Assembly: GCF_002099425.1 (NCBI RefSeq)
Contig: NW_018343969.1
Coordinates: 4,920,001-4,984,000, forward strand
Source: Phascolarctos cinereus
Taxonomy: Eukaryota; Chordata; Mammalia; Diprotodontia; Phascolarctidae
Length of the DNA stretch: 64,000 bases
Direction: 5' to 3'
In this document: piece after piece, positions 11,346 through 22,280 of the stretch
How the letters are laid out: each line of letters starts with the position of its first letter
Position numbering within the stretch: the first letter of the stretch is position 1
Translations under genes and position numbers: made by a program
Notes under the pieces: generated by a model
Seen by the model: the letters and a program-made list of their open reading frames with translations, nothing else
Told to the model about the DNA's origin: nothing
Database searches by the model: none

Positions 11346-11689
11346 ATTGCCAAACACAAGGCTTTTAACCAACAAGGAGGAACTGGTTAGCCAGAAAGAA
11401 ATGATTGGTTTATTGGGAGGAAGTGAATATTCTACTTTAGAGATTACAAATAATAAAAAGGTAAAACATGAAAAAGTCTGCTTTCAAACCCAGAAATAAG
11501 GAGGACTGATTTCAAAGTCCATAGAAAGAATAAGTAGAGTTCAATGAGTATTCTACAGGACATCAACATTAAAGACTTAGGAAGGTGTCCAGAAGGGAAT
11601 TTGTACAACACAAACTCAAATTATCAAGGGAAAATTGTCAAGGGAAAAAAGTTCTCTAAAGATGGAGTGGAGTTGATTAATATACCAAG

Positions 11690-11765
11690 GTTTTTGTTTG
11701 TTTGTTTGTTAAGTGTTCATTTGTTTTGTTTTAGATTGGTTTTGGTTTGGTTTGGTTTGGTTTTT
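11690..11765. repeat. (TTTG)n/(TTTGG)n low-complexity tract
   Basis: TTTG units followed by five or so TTTGG units. Simple repeat only. Confidence 0.85.
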
Positions 11766-11829
11766 ATGCATTAACAATAGAGAGTAGGAAGTCAGGTAAC
11801 TAAAGTTATATTCAGAGTGGCAAAGTCTT

Positions 11830-13980
11830 ACAAATTTGTGTTAGGACTATGTGCATTTCAAATAGACTGAAGATTACATTGAATAACAAACCCAAAAGAG
11901 AGGGTCTTTCAAACTATGGTGGAGATAAAGAGAAAGAAAAAAGCTTAGAAAATCTGGCATGGAAAGCAAGATATTTATGAACAATGAATAAAAGGCAAAA
12001 TTGTTCAACACTTATTTTGTTTCTGTTGTCTCTACCAAGGTTAATAATCTTATGATTGGGAAGCATGGAACAAAAATAGCTAACTGAGGATTAAAAGCCA
12101 AAGGAAGTGAGGAGGTGGTATTTAAAAGAAAAGTTATTGTGAACTCTAACCCCACATTCTCCACCATCTGTTATAAAATGGATAGAGGAATATTTATGAA
12201 TACTATTTAATGAAAGTATTTCTCCTTCTTAAAATGTTTTAGCAAAGAACCAGTACAGGGTTAGGATGATTGAATCACATTCAACAATATACATAAAGGC
12301 TTGATTATGCAATGATGCAAATTGCTTTTTATAAATTAAGAACATTATTATTAACAATTACTCTAAGGATATAGATACCTTGCCATTCCTACACATAGAA
12401 TGGAATTAGGCTACAAAACCTTGCCACACCTAGAGATCTACTGGTCTGACTTCCTTTGTGTAAGGACATATAGTCTACCCAGCCTAAACCAATCAGAGAG
12501 ACAGGAGAGTTGTGATTTAGTGGCTCCTCTGTCTATAAGCAAAAAGAGAGAATGAAGATAGAGAAATTCTGCGGGCTCCTGCTCTACCAGAAACGAGAAA
12601 GATCCCCTTGAAAGAGAATGCTTCCAAAAGGGGAACTGAAGTCTCATGGTTATCTTATTTCAAATCTTTCCTTGACAATCAGTCTAATCAGGCTACCTTC
12701 CCTGCTATAAAACTCTATCACTGATGCTTCTACTTTCCCTCAGGATTGATAGCAAAATCATAATTTTGCATTTCCAGCTCTCTGTGAGAGACATGGCACA
12801 ACTCTTCTTATGAAAACTAGTTATGATACTCCTTTCTCCTTAAGGGACAGGTAAGATTTGAAATAAGAAGTTCTAATCCTACTAATAAAAGTCATTTTTT
12901 TTCAGCCTAATCAAATGACACTTCATTGCTTATTTTTTAAAGTATTTTTTCACTGTCCTTGAATTAGGATGGGTGTATTACTGATAGCATCTTTAGAACA
13001 GCTAGAATGTAATAAGAGGTTAATAGAAAATTATGGTATTAAGATATTTTTGGCAGAACACATAATTGTCCTCTATGAGTTCAAATTACTAAATGTAGAC
13101 AAAGACAAGCTGATAGGTGCTGATAGTAACAGTAGTTTCAGATATGACCTCTAAATTGTCATCAGTAATATTCGAATAATCTTGGACAATGAGGTGATCC
13201 AAAAGACATAAAGACTTTAAAAAGAATTAATTTTTAAGACTGGAGAGTGAGGTTTCTTCATTGTGATTCCTGTGGAAGTGCTATGTGGCATTGTTAAAGG
13301 GAAGAATACTTAGAAGCATGAGTAGTTGTTACTATGAACTAGCATACAGTATCAAAAACAAGTCATGTCATTATCCTTATTTCCCTTTATCTCATGGATT
13401 CTATAAGCATAGTTCAGAAGAATGCTATATACACAGTATACCTGGATTTCAGAAGGCATTTGACAAATTTTATCATTGTATTCTTGGAGACAAAATGGAA
13501 ATGTAAGCTGGGAGGATAGAGTATAATTAGGTAGATTCAGAACTGGTTGAATGAACTGATCAAAATAGTATGGTATTTAGTAGAATAATGTCAACCTGGA
13601 ATGAGTTCTGTAACAGAATGTACCAAAGAGCTCTTCTTAACTCCCTTCTTTCTGTTCAGCATTTTTGTCAATAACTTCAATGAAAGCATAGAAGGCATGC
13701 TTAGGAAATTTGCAGCTAACATCATGGTTAGAGTGAAGAGCTAATGTTTGAGTGGTAGAAATTTGGTCAAAAAAAACTCAACATAATAGAAAATATGGGT
13801 AAAATCAAATAAGAAATTTAAAAGGACAAATGGATGGAATAATAAGCTGTAATTTAACAATATCATTGAAAAATATTAATCTTGGTTTAAAAAATAAATG
13901 TTAGTAGTATAAGAAGGGTGAAATATTAATAAACACTGTGAAAAAAAAGAATTTTACTGAATTGCAAACTCAGTATAGTA
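11830..13980 (+). mobile_element. L3/CR1 LINE relic, RT region
   Basis: Two well-matching pieces. 11900-12320 has 'cttgtttctgttgtctctacc'-type sequence, 'ttatgattgggaagcatgg' and 'ggattaaaagccaaagg'. 13270-13980 has 'aaaaacaagtcatgtcatt', then 'ctggatttcagaaggcatt', the decayed coding for DFSKAFD, then 'aggtagattcagaactgg' and 'tttgtcaataacttcaatg'. These are in the order of the CR1/L3 reverse transcriptase. The part between (12320-13270) is poorly matched and may hold an unrecognised insertion. Many stops; long dead. The right edge abuts the L1 at 13983. Confidence 0.7.
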
Positions 13981-13982
13981 TG

Positions 13983-15475
13983 TATGTGTTCTTCCCTCTC
14001 TGAACCAATTTCAATGAGAGTAAGGTTCAGGTTTTGCCTACCCCACCCCCACCACCCCTAATTCCCCCTCCATTATAAGGGCTCTGACTTGCATGCCTCT
14101 TGTATGTGAGAAGAATTTCCCCATTCTTCCTCCCCCTTCCCACTTCTCCCAGTGCATCCGTCTTTCTCATCCCTTCACTTTTTTTTGAGGGGGGCGGGGT
14201 GTGAAGATCACCTCAATATAATTGACTTGCACCTGTTCCCTATGTCTCTGTAGACTACTAACTGCCATAAGAATGACGTAGTTCTTAAGTTTCATGTATC
14301 ATCTTCCCATATAGGCATGTAAAGAGTTTAACATTAATTCCCTTATGATCACTCATTCATGCTTACTTTTCTCTTGAGTATTCTGTTTGAATGTCAATTT
14401 TCTATTAATCAATGTGATTTTTTTTCCAGTCAGGAATGCTGGAATGTCCTTGTTTTCTTTAAATATCTATTTTTTTTTGTACTGAGGGATTATACTTAGT
14501 TTTTGCTGCATATGTTATTCTTGGTTGTAATACTAGCTTGTTTCCACTCTGAAATACCATACTCCAAGTCTTCCAGTTCTTTAATGTGGAAGCTGCTAAA
14601 TGTTGTGTCCTGACTGCAGTTCTATGATATTTTAATTGTTTCTTTCTGGCTGCTTGCAATATTATCTTATTGACCTGGGAACTCTGGAATTTGGCTATAA
14701 TAATCCTGTGAGTTATCAATTTGGGATCTCTTTCAAGAGGTGAACTCTGGATTCTTTCAAATTCTGTTTGACCCTCTGGATCTAAGATGTTTGGGCAATT
14801 TTCCTTGATAATTTCTTTATATATGATTTCTAGGCTGTTTTTTTGATCATGGCTTTCAGGTAGTCCAATAATTCTTGAATTATTTCTCCTTGATCTATTT
14901 TCCAGGTCAGTTGTTTTTCCAATGAGATATTTCACATTTTCTCCTATTTTTTTTCATTCTTTTCACTTTGTTTTCTTTTTCTTAAATTCTTGTAGAGTTA
15001 TTAACTTTCACTTGTCCAATTCTAATTTTTAAGAAATTATTTTATTTAGTAACCTTTAGTACTTTCTCCTCTCCCCCACCCTGCCCAATTTCAGTATTTC
15101 TTCTTTTTAAAGCATTTTTCTCTTTTTGGTGAATTTCTGTACCTCCTTATCCATGGGCTATTCTGCTTTTAAATGATTTCTTTTCTTCAGTGAATTTTAT
15201 GGCTTTTACCATTAAACTAATTCTGTTTTTTAAGGTGTTGTTCTTAATATTTTGGTGCCTATTTTCCAAACTGTTAATCCTCTTTTTATAATTTTCATGC
15301 TCCACTCTTATTTCTTCTCCCTTTTCCCCCTCTTTACTCTTATCTCTTTTTTGCTGACCTTGGGTCCAATTAGCACTTTTCATTAAGGTCTTGTAGCTGT
15401 TTTCACATTGGTGTCTTCTAAGTTTATATCTTGGTCTTCCCTGCTACCACAGTAGCTGTTTATGGTCAGGTTCTT

Positions 15476-15517
<42 letters not shown>

Positions 15518-16300
15518 GCTTATTTTCCCCATCTATTTTTTTACTTTGACCTAAGTTAAAATTGGACCCTATTCAACTGGGATGAGGAGGCACTGTGCCA
15601 CAGGCTTTTTTGTGCTGCTGCTTTCAAAGCTAGTTATGAGAGTCTGCAAGTTTTTTGGTGATTCCAAAGTATTGTGATATAGGGAGAGATGTGGACACTG
15701 CTCTCCTGTTATGTGTCCTGGTCTTTACCCAGGAAAATCCACTACCCCCTTGCACTTGTAAGTACTAGTGCTTCTCTTGGCCCTGGCACTGTGACCAGGT
15801 TCTCCATTCTCTTACAGCTACAAGTGCTAGCAGTTTCTTGGCCCTAAAACTATGACTAATGCCTCTGCTCTCTTGTGACCAATCACATGTGCTCCTTTCT
15901 GCTCTGAAACTATGATGCAGAACTGCTTAGGGGCAATAGAGTTGCCAATCAGTACTAGTTGTACTCAGTGGCAGCAAAGAGTCCCTTTAATCTCTCTCTG
16001 ACTCAGCTTTCTAGGCTGAGAATTTTGGAGGCTACTGCAGCTGCTATTGTCAAGGCCACCTCCAAGACCCTCCATTGGTGCTCCTGCCACCCTGTATACC
16101 TGTGGCCAGCCTGGTGATAAAGATCTCTCCTGCGCACCTTCTAATTTGTCTTAGGCTGGAAAAATGTCTTCCTCTGTCTTCTTGTTAGTTCTTCTGCTCC
16201 AAAATTTAATTTGAGGTATTATTTTAAAGTTGTTTAGAGGGTAATGTTGGAAGAATTCAGCAGGGTCCCAGCTTGTACTCCACCATCTTGGCTCTGCCTC
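13983..16300 (-). mobile_element. L1 LINE, 5' half (5'UTR, ORF1, inter-ORF region)
   Basis: The 5' end is at 16270-16300 (complement of 'gccaagatggtgg'), followed leftwards by the 5'UTR. The ORF1 coiled coil is at about 15150-15380 (ENRHQNIKNNTLKNRIS). The conserved ORF1 RRM/C-terminal part is at 14459-14935: YLIGKTTDLENRSRRNNSRIIGLPE, then a KENCPN block, QAARKKQLKYHR and SGNKLVLQPRITYAAK. The purine-rich inter-ORF region follows. ORF2 and the 3'UTR are absent. ORF1 is split into several frames. It inserted into, or was brought next to, the L3 relic at 11830-13980. Confidence 0.85.
15476..15516. repeat. (TTG)n microsatellite within L1 5'UTR
   Basis: About 13 TTG units lying inside the minus-strand L1, so it arose after insertion or in a GTT-rich part of the UTR. 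Confidence 0.95.
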
Positions 16301-16609
16301 CACCCTTTCTTTTACAGTTCTGGACCAACATTATTATCTCTCTCTACTTGCTATTTCATCTCTATAAACTCTACAGATTATCTACATGTAAATCTATTGA
16401 AATCTGGAAACAGACTCTTTATTATTGTATCAGAGGACAGGCAAAACACTTTTGAGCGATTATCTTCCAGGTGGTTCCATAATGTTTTCAGGCTTCATGA
16501 AAGCATCATAATGTTATCCACAAACAGGAGCATCTGGAAGACCTCAATATCTACAGGTAATTCATCCTCCACCTATACCTTATGGTACATCTTCTCTATC
16601 TTTCCATAA
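16301..16609. other. No gene seen
   Basis: Lies between the L1 5' end and an L3 3' fragment. It could be badly decayed L3 sequence, but I see no convincing block. The open frame at 16244-16609 runs from L1 into this stretch and is not a gene. Confidence 0.4.
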
Positions 16610-16795
16610 AGAAAAATTCCCTAACAAGTAAACCTATCCAAAGTTGCAATGGGTTTCCACTGGAGATAGTGAACACCATCTTAGGGCAGAGGGGTCTTCA
16701 AATGGAGGCTGCATAAACAATTTCCAAGATTTCTTAGTTAGATTTCTATGAAGTATATCCCTGGGCTACATGAGCTCTGATATCACTTCCACATG
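16610..16795 (+). mobile_element. L3/CR1 3' fragment
   Basis: 'aaaattccctaacaagtaa', 'gcaatgggtttccactgg', 'gatagtgaacaccatctt' and 'cttcaaatggaggctg' follow the L3 3' region ('cttcctaacaattagagct ... ggaggtcttcaagcagaggctg'). It may be the remaining 3' end of the L3 at 11830-13980, displaced by the L1. Confidence 0.6.
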
Positions 16796-16799
16796 AGAT

Positions 16800-17032
16800 T
16801 CTTTCATTTTCTGTCATGCCAGGCTCTTTGTGACCCCATTAGGGGTTTTCTTGGCAAAGATATTGTTTGCTATTTCCTTCTCCAGGTCATTTTACAGATG
16901 AGGAAACTGAGGCAAAGAAGGTTAATTTTCCTGTCTAGGGTCACATATATAATAAGAGTCTGAGGTCAGATTTGAACTCAGGAAGAGGAATCTTCTTGAC
17001 TCGAGACCCAGCACAATATCTAGTGTGCTACA
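16800..17032 (-). mobile_element. tRNA-derived SINE (MAR1-like)
   Basis: Complement order: 'ttttctgtcatgccaggct', 'ctttgtgaccccattaggg', 'cttctccaggtcattttac', 'agatgaggaaactgagg', 'agatttgaactcaggaag' and 'atatctagtgtgctac'. Near full length. Confidence 0.85.
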
Positions 17033-17051
17033 TTACAGTATTTCTTCTACG

Positions 17052-17315
17052 TTAGCAGGCAACATAATAGAAGGAACACTGAACCAGGTAGGGATTAGGA
17101 AACTTGTTTCTAGTTCTAGGTTTGTGGCTGTTTTGATGTATGACCCTGGGGAACCAACCTATACTTGCTGTATCTCAGTTTTTATTTTATTTTTTTTCCC
17201 AAAATAAGACAATTGAGCAAGATGACCTCTCCATAAGTCCTTCTTGGCTAAGACCATAGGATTTAGATAATCTTCAAGGTCTCTTCTAGTTCTTAAATTC
17301 CACTGGTCTATAATT
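17052..17315 (+). mobile_element. MIR-like SINE with L3-type tail
   Basis: 'ggaacactgaaccaggta', 'gtttctagttctaggtttg', 'tgaccctggggaacc', 'gtatctcagtttttatt', then the tail 'cttcaaggtctcttctag'. Same architecture as 840-1062 and 1412-1592. Confidence 0.6.
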
Positions 17316-17559
17316 TTTACTGCATTGGGTATACTATAAAATATCAACTTTTATTTTTGGCTAATAACCAGAATGTGTTGATTGACTATTATGGTTTTAT
17401 TCCAGTATTTCTTGTGGCAGTTGTTTTCTAAAATATTTATTCATATTCACTTGCTGCATGGTACAGTGTTTATACTTTTTTTTTTTATCAATTTACATGT
17501 TAAGATGAATAATTAGAATACAGTTTTACTAAACTTATTCTATATGTTGGTATAATCCA
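17316..17559. other. No gene seen
   Basis: AT-rich sequence with a poly-T run; nothing recognisable. Confidence 0.4.
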
Positions 17560-18130
17560 CAACAGTCCAGGAAACGTAACCTCTATTGATAATGATGATG
17601 AATTTTGAACTAGCCAATTCTATAATTCCACGTATCGCTCATGCTGAGTCTTAACCTAAGATGCAGAAAGCGTTAAAATACAACAGCTCATTCCCTGTTA
17701 GCTGTTGGAATCTCATGCTAATACCAAGTCCCAAGGGTGGTATTCTTAAAGTTAAATGCATGGCTCTTTAAGATTTCAGATGACATGTGCAAGCCCTTTT
17801 ATATAGTGCATGGTTCTGAGCACTGGTTTTTTTGTGCTTCATTTGACTCTGCTGCAGTGAAGGAGCCTGTGTCAAAAGCATTTCTCATTCTTATTCCTAG
17901 GTGTGACTGTCATTTAGGGGTCAAATTAAAGACCACTCAACCGAGACAGTGACAACTACAGAACCTAGCCTTTAGCCAGTTTCATCTCTAGAGATTTACA
18001 GGGCAGCTGCTTGGAGTTTCAGTAATTACACACTTTTATAAAACATTCCTGCCTCTGGATTCTTTCAAGGGCAGCCTAAGTGTAGACTGCTTGTTTTACA
18101 AAGGCTGCAGTTTCACAAAGATTCTAGCCA
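17560..18130. other. High-complexity non-repeat block, candidate conserved non-coding element
   Basis: Unlike most of the window, this stretch has balanced composition, no simple repeats and no repeat-family blocks that I can see. It includes 'gtgactgtcatttaggggtc' and 'ggagcctgtgtcaaaagc'. A 71-codon open frame crosses it (17737-17952) but shows no domain. Proposed as unique sequence worth conservation scoring; function unknown. Confidence 0.25.
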
Positions 18131-18559
18131 TGTCTCTTATTTTTGTGTATTTCTTCAATATATAATTATGTTTTCCTAATTTCATTGATTAAATACCAAT
18201 TTCCTTTCTTATTTCTCTCTTCTGCTTTCTTTTAGATAGGTAACTTGATGTATTAAGAAGTAATTTATTTAATTAGCTATAAATATTAATATTTATTATT
18301 AATGAATAAATTTATTATAATATTAGTATAATTGTTCAGATAACATCAATGTGTATGGCTTTGTGATACAAGAGCTTTCTAATATTTGTGGTTGTCAGTT
18401 AAAACTGTGATCTAATAAAAAAAACTGTAGGAAAAGAGAAATAAAATTAAAGAAATATTGAAATAGATACTAAATCCTTTTAAGAAAAACATGTTTCAAG
18501 AATGATTATAGTTTAAGATATTCCCTGGAATCACTTCCAAATGCCAAGATATATGCCAA
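18131..18559. other. No gene seen
   Basis: Strongly AT-rich sequence with ATTA-type low complexity around 18260-18330. Confidence 0.4.
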
Positions 18560-19858
18560 TGCTGATATATTATTAAACCACTCCACCAAAGTAGTAGGTG
18601 ATTAGATTGAATTTGGAGCACTACTTTTGTTTTTTACTTAATAGTATTTTATTACCTAGATAGACAGAAAGCTTTCACCATTGATTTTTGTAAGATTTTG
18701 AGTTTCAAATTTTTCTTCCTCCTTCCATCCCTCCTATCCCTCTCCCCTCCCCAAGACAGCAAGCAACCTGATACAGGTTATACATGTACAATCATATTTA
18801 GCATATTTCCACATTAGTCATGTTGTAAAAGAAGAATCAGAAGAAAAGGGAAAAACCATGAAAAGGGAAAAAAAGGTAAAAATAGTATGTTTCGATCTGC
18901 ATTCAGACCCCACAGTTCTTTTTCTGGATGTAGATAGCATTTTTCATCATGAGTCTTTTGGAATTATCTTGGAGCATTATATTGCTAAAAAGAACTAAGT
19001 CTATCAGTTGATCATCACACGACTTTGCTGTTACTGTGTATGATGTACTCCTGATTCTGTTCTCTTCACTCTACATCAATTCATGTAAGTCTTTCCAGGT
19101 TTTTCTGAAATCTGCCTGTTCATCATTTCTTATAGCGCGATAGTATTCCATTACATTTACATACCACAACTTGTTCAGCCGTTCTCCAATTGATGTGCAT
19201 CCCCTCAATTTCCAGTTCTTTGCCACCACAAAAAGAGCAGTTATAAATATTTTTGTACATGTGGGTCCTTTTCCCATTTTTATGGTCTCTTTGGGATACA
19301 GATCTAATAGTGCTATGGCTGGATCAAAGGGTATGTACTGTCTTATAGACTTTTGGGCATAGTTCCAAATTGTGGAGCACCACATTTTAACAAAGATATT
19401 GATAAACTGCCATACATTCAGAGGAAGACAATCAGGATGATGAAAGGCCATGTTATATGAGGATCTTCCGAGGGAACTAAGAGTGTTTGTTGGAAAGAGA
19501 AGATTCCATTGGCGAAAGGGAGGAGGCAAGAGTAGATGATAACTGTGTTACAAATGTGAAGGTTATAGCACAGAATAGACTTATTCTCTCTGCTTGGTCT
19601 CAGAGTGCAAAATTGGAAGCAAAGCATTGAAGCTACAAAGAAGCAGACAGGCTTGACAAAAGAAAAAGGTGCCTAGCAAATAGAGCTATACAAATATGTA
19701 ATGAGCTGCCCTAAGAGCCCTGCCCTTCCTTACAATTCTTAAGTAAAGACTGGATGACCACTGGCAGAGTATGTTTGTGGATGTGATTCTTGTTCATGTA
19801 TGGGCCAAACTAGATGGCCTCTGAGGTCTTGTCCTACTCTAAGATTCTGTAATTCATG
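18560..19858 (+). mobile_element. L3/CR1 LINE 3' part, split by an L1
   Basis: The left piece ends 'gattgaatttggagcac' near 18620. The right piece runs from 19373: 'ggagcaccacattttaac', 'gataaactgccatacattc', 'gatgaaaggccatgttata', 'gagctgccctaagagccc' and 'aagactggatgaccact', ending 'aactagatggcctctgagg' and 'gattctgtaattc', the CR1/L3 3' terminus with its short ATTCTG-like repeat. The L1 at 18630-19372 sits between the halves. Confidence 0.75.
18630..19372 (-). mobile_element. 5'-truncated L1 (ORF2 C-terminus and 3'UTR) with TSD
   Basis: Codes on the minus strand for the L1 ORF2 C-terminal segment: [74 protein letters not shown]. The 3'UTR runs leftwards from there. Flanked by 'tggagcactacttttg' (18614-18629) and 'tggagcaccacatttta' (19373-19389), an imperfect TSD whose sequence belongs to the host L3. 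0.74 kb, ordinary 5'-truncated insertion. The longer open frame to 19529 runs into L3 and is not real. Confidence 0.9.
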
Positions 19859-19961
19859 AATTCTGAGTGTTTTTTGTCTCGTTTTTGTTTCTAAAGGGTA
19901 AAATCCCTATTATGCATATATGGTAACAGCTGGTATATCCACCATTCTATCAGTGCAGTCA

Positions 19962-20176
19962 GGGATTCTTAACTTTTTGTGTGTGTCTTGGACCCCCTCT
20001 GGCTGTTTGGTGAAGCATAGTTCCACCTTCTCAGAATAATGTTGCTATATAATTGAAAGAAATACTAAATTTTACTTAGGGGTTAGTGCAAATAAAGATT
20101 TTTTTTTCTATCCAAGTTGACAAGCCCCCTACTAGATTCTTGGGGATTCTATGAACTCTAAATTAAGAACCTGCAA
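19962..20176 (+). mobile_element. hAT-like MITE, family B copy 1
   Basis: Ends are 'cagggattcttaacttttt' and 'aaattaagaacctgc', near-inverted repeats of a GGTTCTTAAC type. The interior has 'ggaccccctctggctg', 'ctcagaataatgttgct' and 'ttagtgcaaataaag'. Other copies are at 38605-38822 and probably 40650-40800. Resembles an old non-autonomous DNA transposon shared by mammals; I do not recall its name with confidence. Confidence 0.6.
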
Positions 20177-20864
20177 TCTACACCTTCACTTCTCTGAAAC
20201 ATTTATGCACCTATCATGAAATATTAACTGGTTTTGTGACTTTATGCTAAGTACCTTATCACAGGAACATAGGCACATAAAAATGGTGCTAGGCTTGTAT
20301 AAAGATGATATCCTGAGCCCTTTGAAGTTATTTGCCTAGTAGTGGTGAATATCATTTTTCCCTCTCAGCCTCATTCTTCTAATGACTAATTAGTCACACT
20401 GTAAAATGGCTAAGTAGAGTTTGAGGACAAATCGGTGGCCTTGATGGAGAGATTTATCCGAGCGCAAAGCTAACTAGTCCAGATAGGAAATAAAACCAAG
20501 ATTTTGGCTTTATTATCAATATGCTCTATCCATTTGGTCAAATGTCCAAACCAAACCTTACTTCTATCTCTCACCCATAGTTTTCTCTTTTTTGCATTTG
20601 AAAATACTTATGAAAAACCACTTTATGACCACTATGCCTTTAAAATTTATGTAGGTGTGAAAAAAAAATTTAGCTTAGATCTATAGCCATTAATTGATGT
20701 GTGTGCCTGTTTTTTTCTCCTGAAATATCCCAAATCACACTCAGACTTGTGTAAATTAGTGATGATTATTTCAGGCCATAGGGAAGCAGTGGAAACAGAG
20801 GAACAGGTGTTGAAGATGGACTGAGGAGACCGAACACACCAGATACTAAAAAGGTTTTTGACCA
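20177..20864. other. No gene seen
   Basis: No recognisable repeat or coding signature; short open frames only. Confidence 0.4.
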
Positions 20865-21035
20865 TGACAAGTTACAGCTTCCCAGAGCCAGAGTTTCCTG
20901 ATTTCTAAAAGAGAAATAGTACTATTTACACTGCTGATCCTACTGGGTTTTCATGAAGAAAGTACTTTGCAAAACTTAAAGTTCTGCCTAAATGAGAGTT
21001 ATTGTTGGTGAGATTATTGCTATCATTTTTAGGCA
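20865..21035 (+). mobile_element. MIR SINE, 3' part
   Basis: 'gagtttcctgatttctaaa', 'gagaaatagtactatttac', 'agaaagtactttgcaaaac' and 'gagagttattgttggtgag' follow the MIR core and L2-type end. Confidence 0.6.
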
Positions 21036-21114
21036 GTGAACATTTGCTCTTGCTTGAAAGTCTGGGGATTATTGGCCAGTGTCCTATTATCTAAGATATA
21101 AGTAATGGTTTTTG

Positions 21115-21293
21115 TTTGTTTGTTTGTTTTAATTTTTATTTTGTTTTGTTTTGTTTTTGTGAGGTAGTGGGGTGAAGTGACTTGCCCACAGTCACACAGC
21201 TAGTAAGTGTCAAGTGTCTGAGGCCAGATTTGAACTCATGTCTTGCTGAATCCAGCACCAGTGTTCTATCCACTGCACCTTTAAGCTGCCACT
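21115..21293 (-). mobile_element. Short tRNA-SINE with GTTT-rich tail and TSD
   Basis: On the minus strand: 'ggcagcttaaaggtgcag' head, 'gatttgaactcatg' (complement orientation), 'cacacagctagtaagtg' and 'gtgaagtgacttgccc', then a tail of AAAC/AAACA units seen here as GTTT. Flanked by 'agtaatggtttttg' (21101-21114) and 'agtaatgtgttttt' (21294-21307). Lacks the long 3' part of the MAR1-like SINEs, so it is a second type. Confidence 0.8.
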
Positions 21294-21391
21294 AGTAATG
21301 TGTTTTTACAAGAGAAAGAATGACATAAGTTGTGAGTGGTAGAAAGTACCGGTTTGGCCAGAGCATATTCCCAGGTCTGGTACTTCCTTTC

Positions 21392-22229
21392 CTTTTTTTT
21401 ATATATAAATTTATTTATTTTCAGTTTTCAATATTTATTTCCACAAGATTTTGAGTTCCAAATTTTCACCCCATCTCACCCCTCCACCTACCCCAAGATG
21501 GCATGCACTCTGAATATCCCTTCCCCTACTCTGTCCTCTCTTCTATCTCCCCCCCCTTCTCTTATACCCCTCCCCATCTATTTTCCTGTAGGGCAGGACA
21601 GATTTCTGTACCCCATTTCCTGTATTTCCCGTTTCTCAGTAACATGTGAAAACATTTTTTAAACACATGTTTTTAAAACTTTAGGTTCAAATCTTCTCTC
21701 TTTCTCCCTCCCAACCACCCCTGTTGAAAAGTCAAGCAACTCAATATAGGTTATACATGTGCAGTTATGCAAAACACCTCCATAGTAGATATGTTGTGAA
21801 AAACTAACTCTATTTCCCTTAATCCTATTCTGCCCTCCCATTTGTTCTATTCTCTCTTTTGACCCTTTTCCCTCCTCAGAAGTATTCACTTCTGATTACC
21901 CTCTTTCCCAATCTGCCCTCCTCTCCATTATCCCCCTGCTCTCTTGTCCCTTTTTTCCCCTATTTTCCCGTAGGGTAAGGCAGATTTCCTTACCCAATTG
22001 AATGTGTATGTTCTTCCCTCCTTAAGCCAAATCCTATGAGAATAAGATTCACTCATTCCTCTCACCTTCCCCATTTCCCTCCACTAAGAGCATTTTCTTT
22101 TCTGTTTTTTTTGTGAGATAATTTATCCCATTCTACCTCTCCCTTTCTTCTTCTCCAGATATAATCCTCTCTCATCCCTTAATTTTATTCTCCAGATATG
22201 ACCCCTTAATCTTCAACTCACCCTGTGCC

Positions 22230-22280
<51 letters not shown>

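Noticed and set aside
19071-19529. 152-codon minus-strand frame as a novel protein
   Set aside because: The C-terminal two thirds is L1 ORF2 and the N-terminal part is read-through into antisense L3 sequence.
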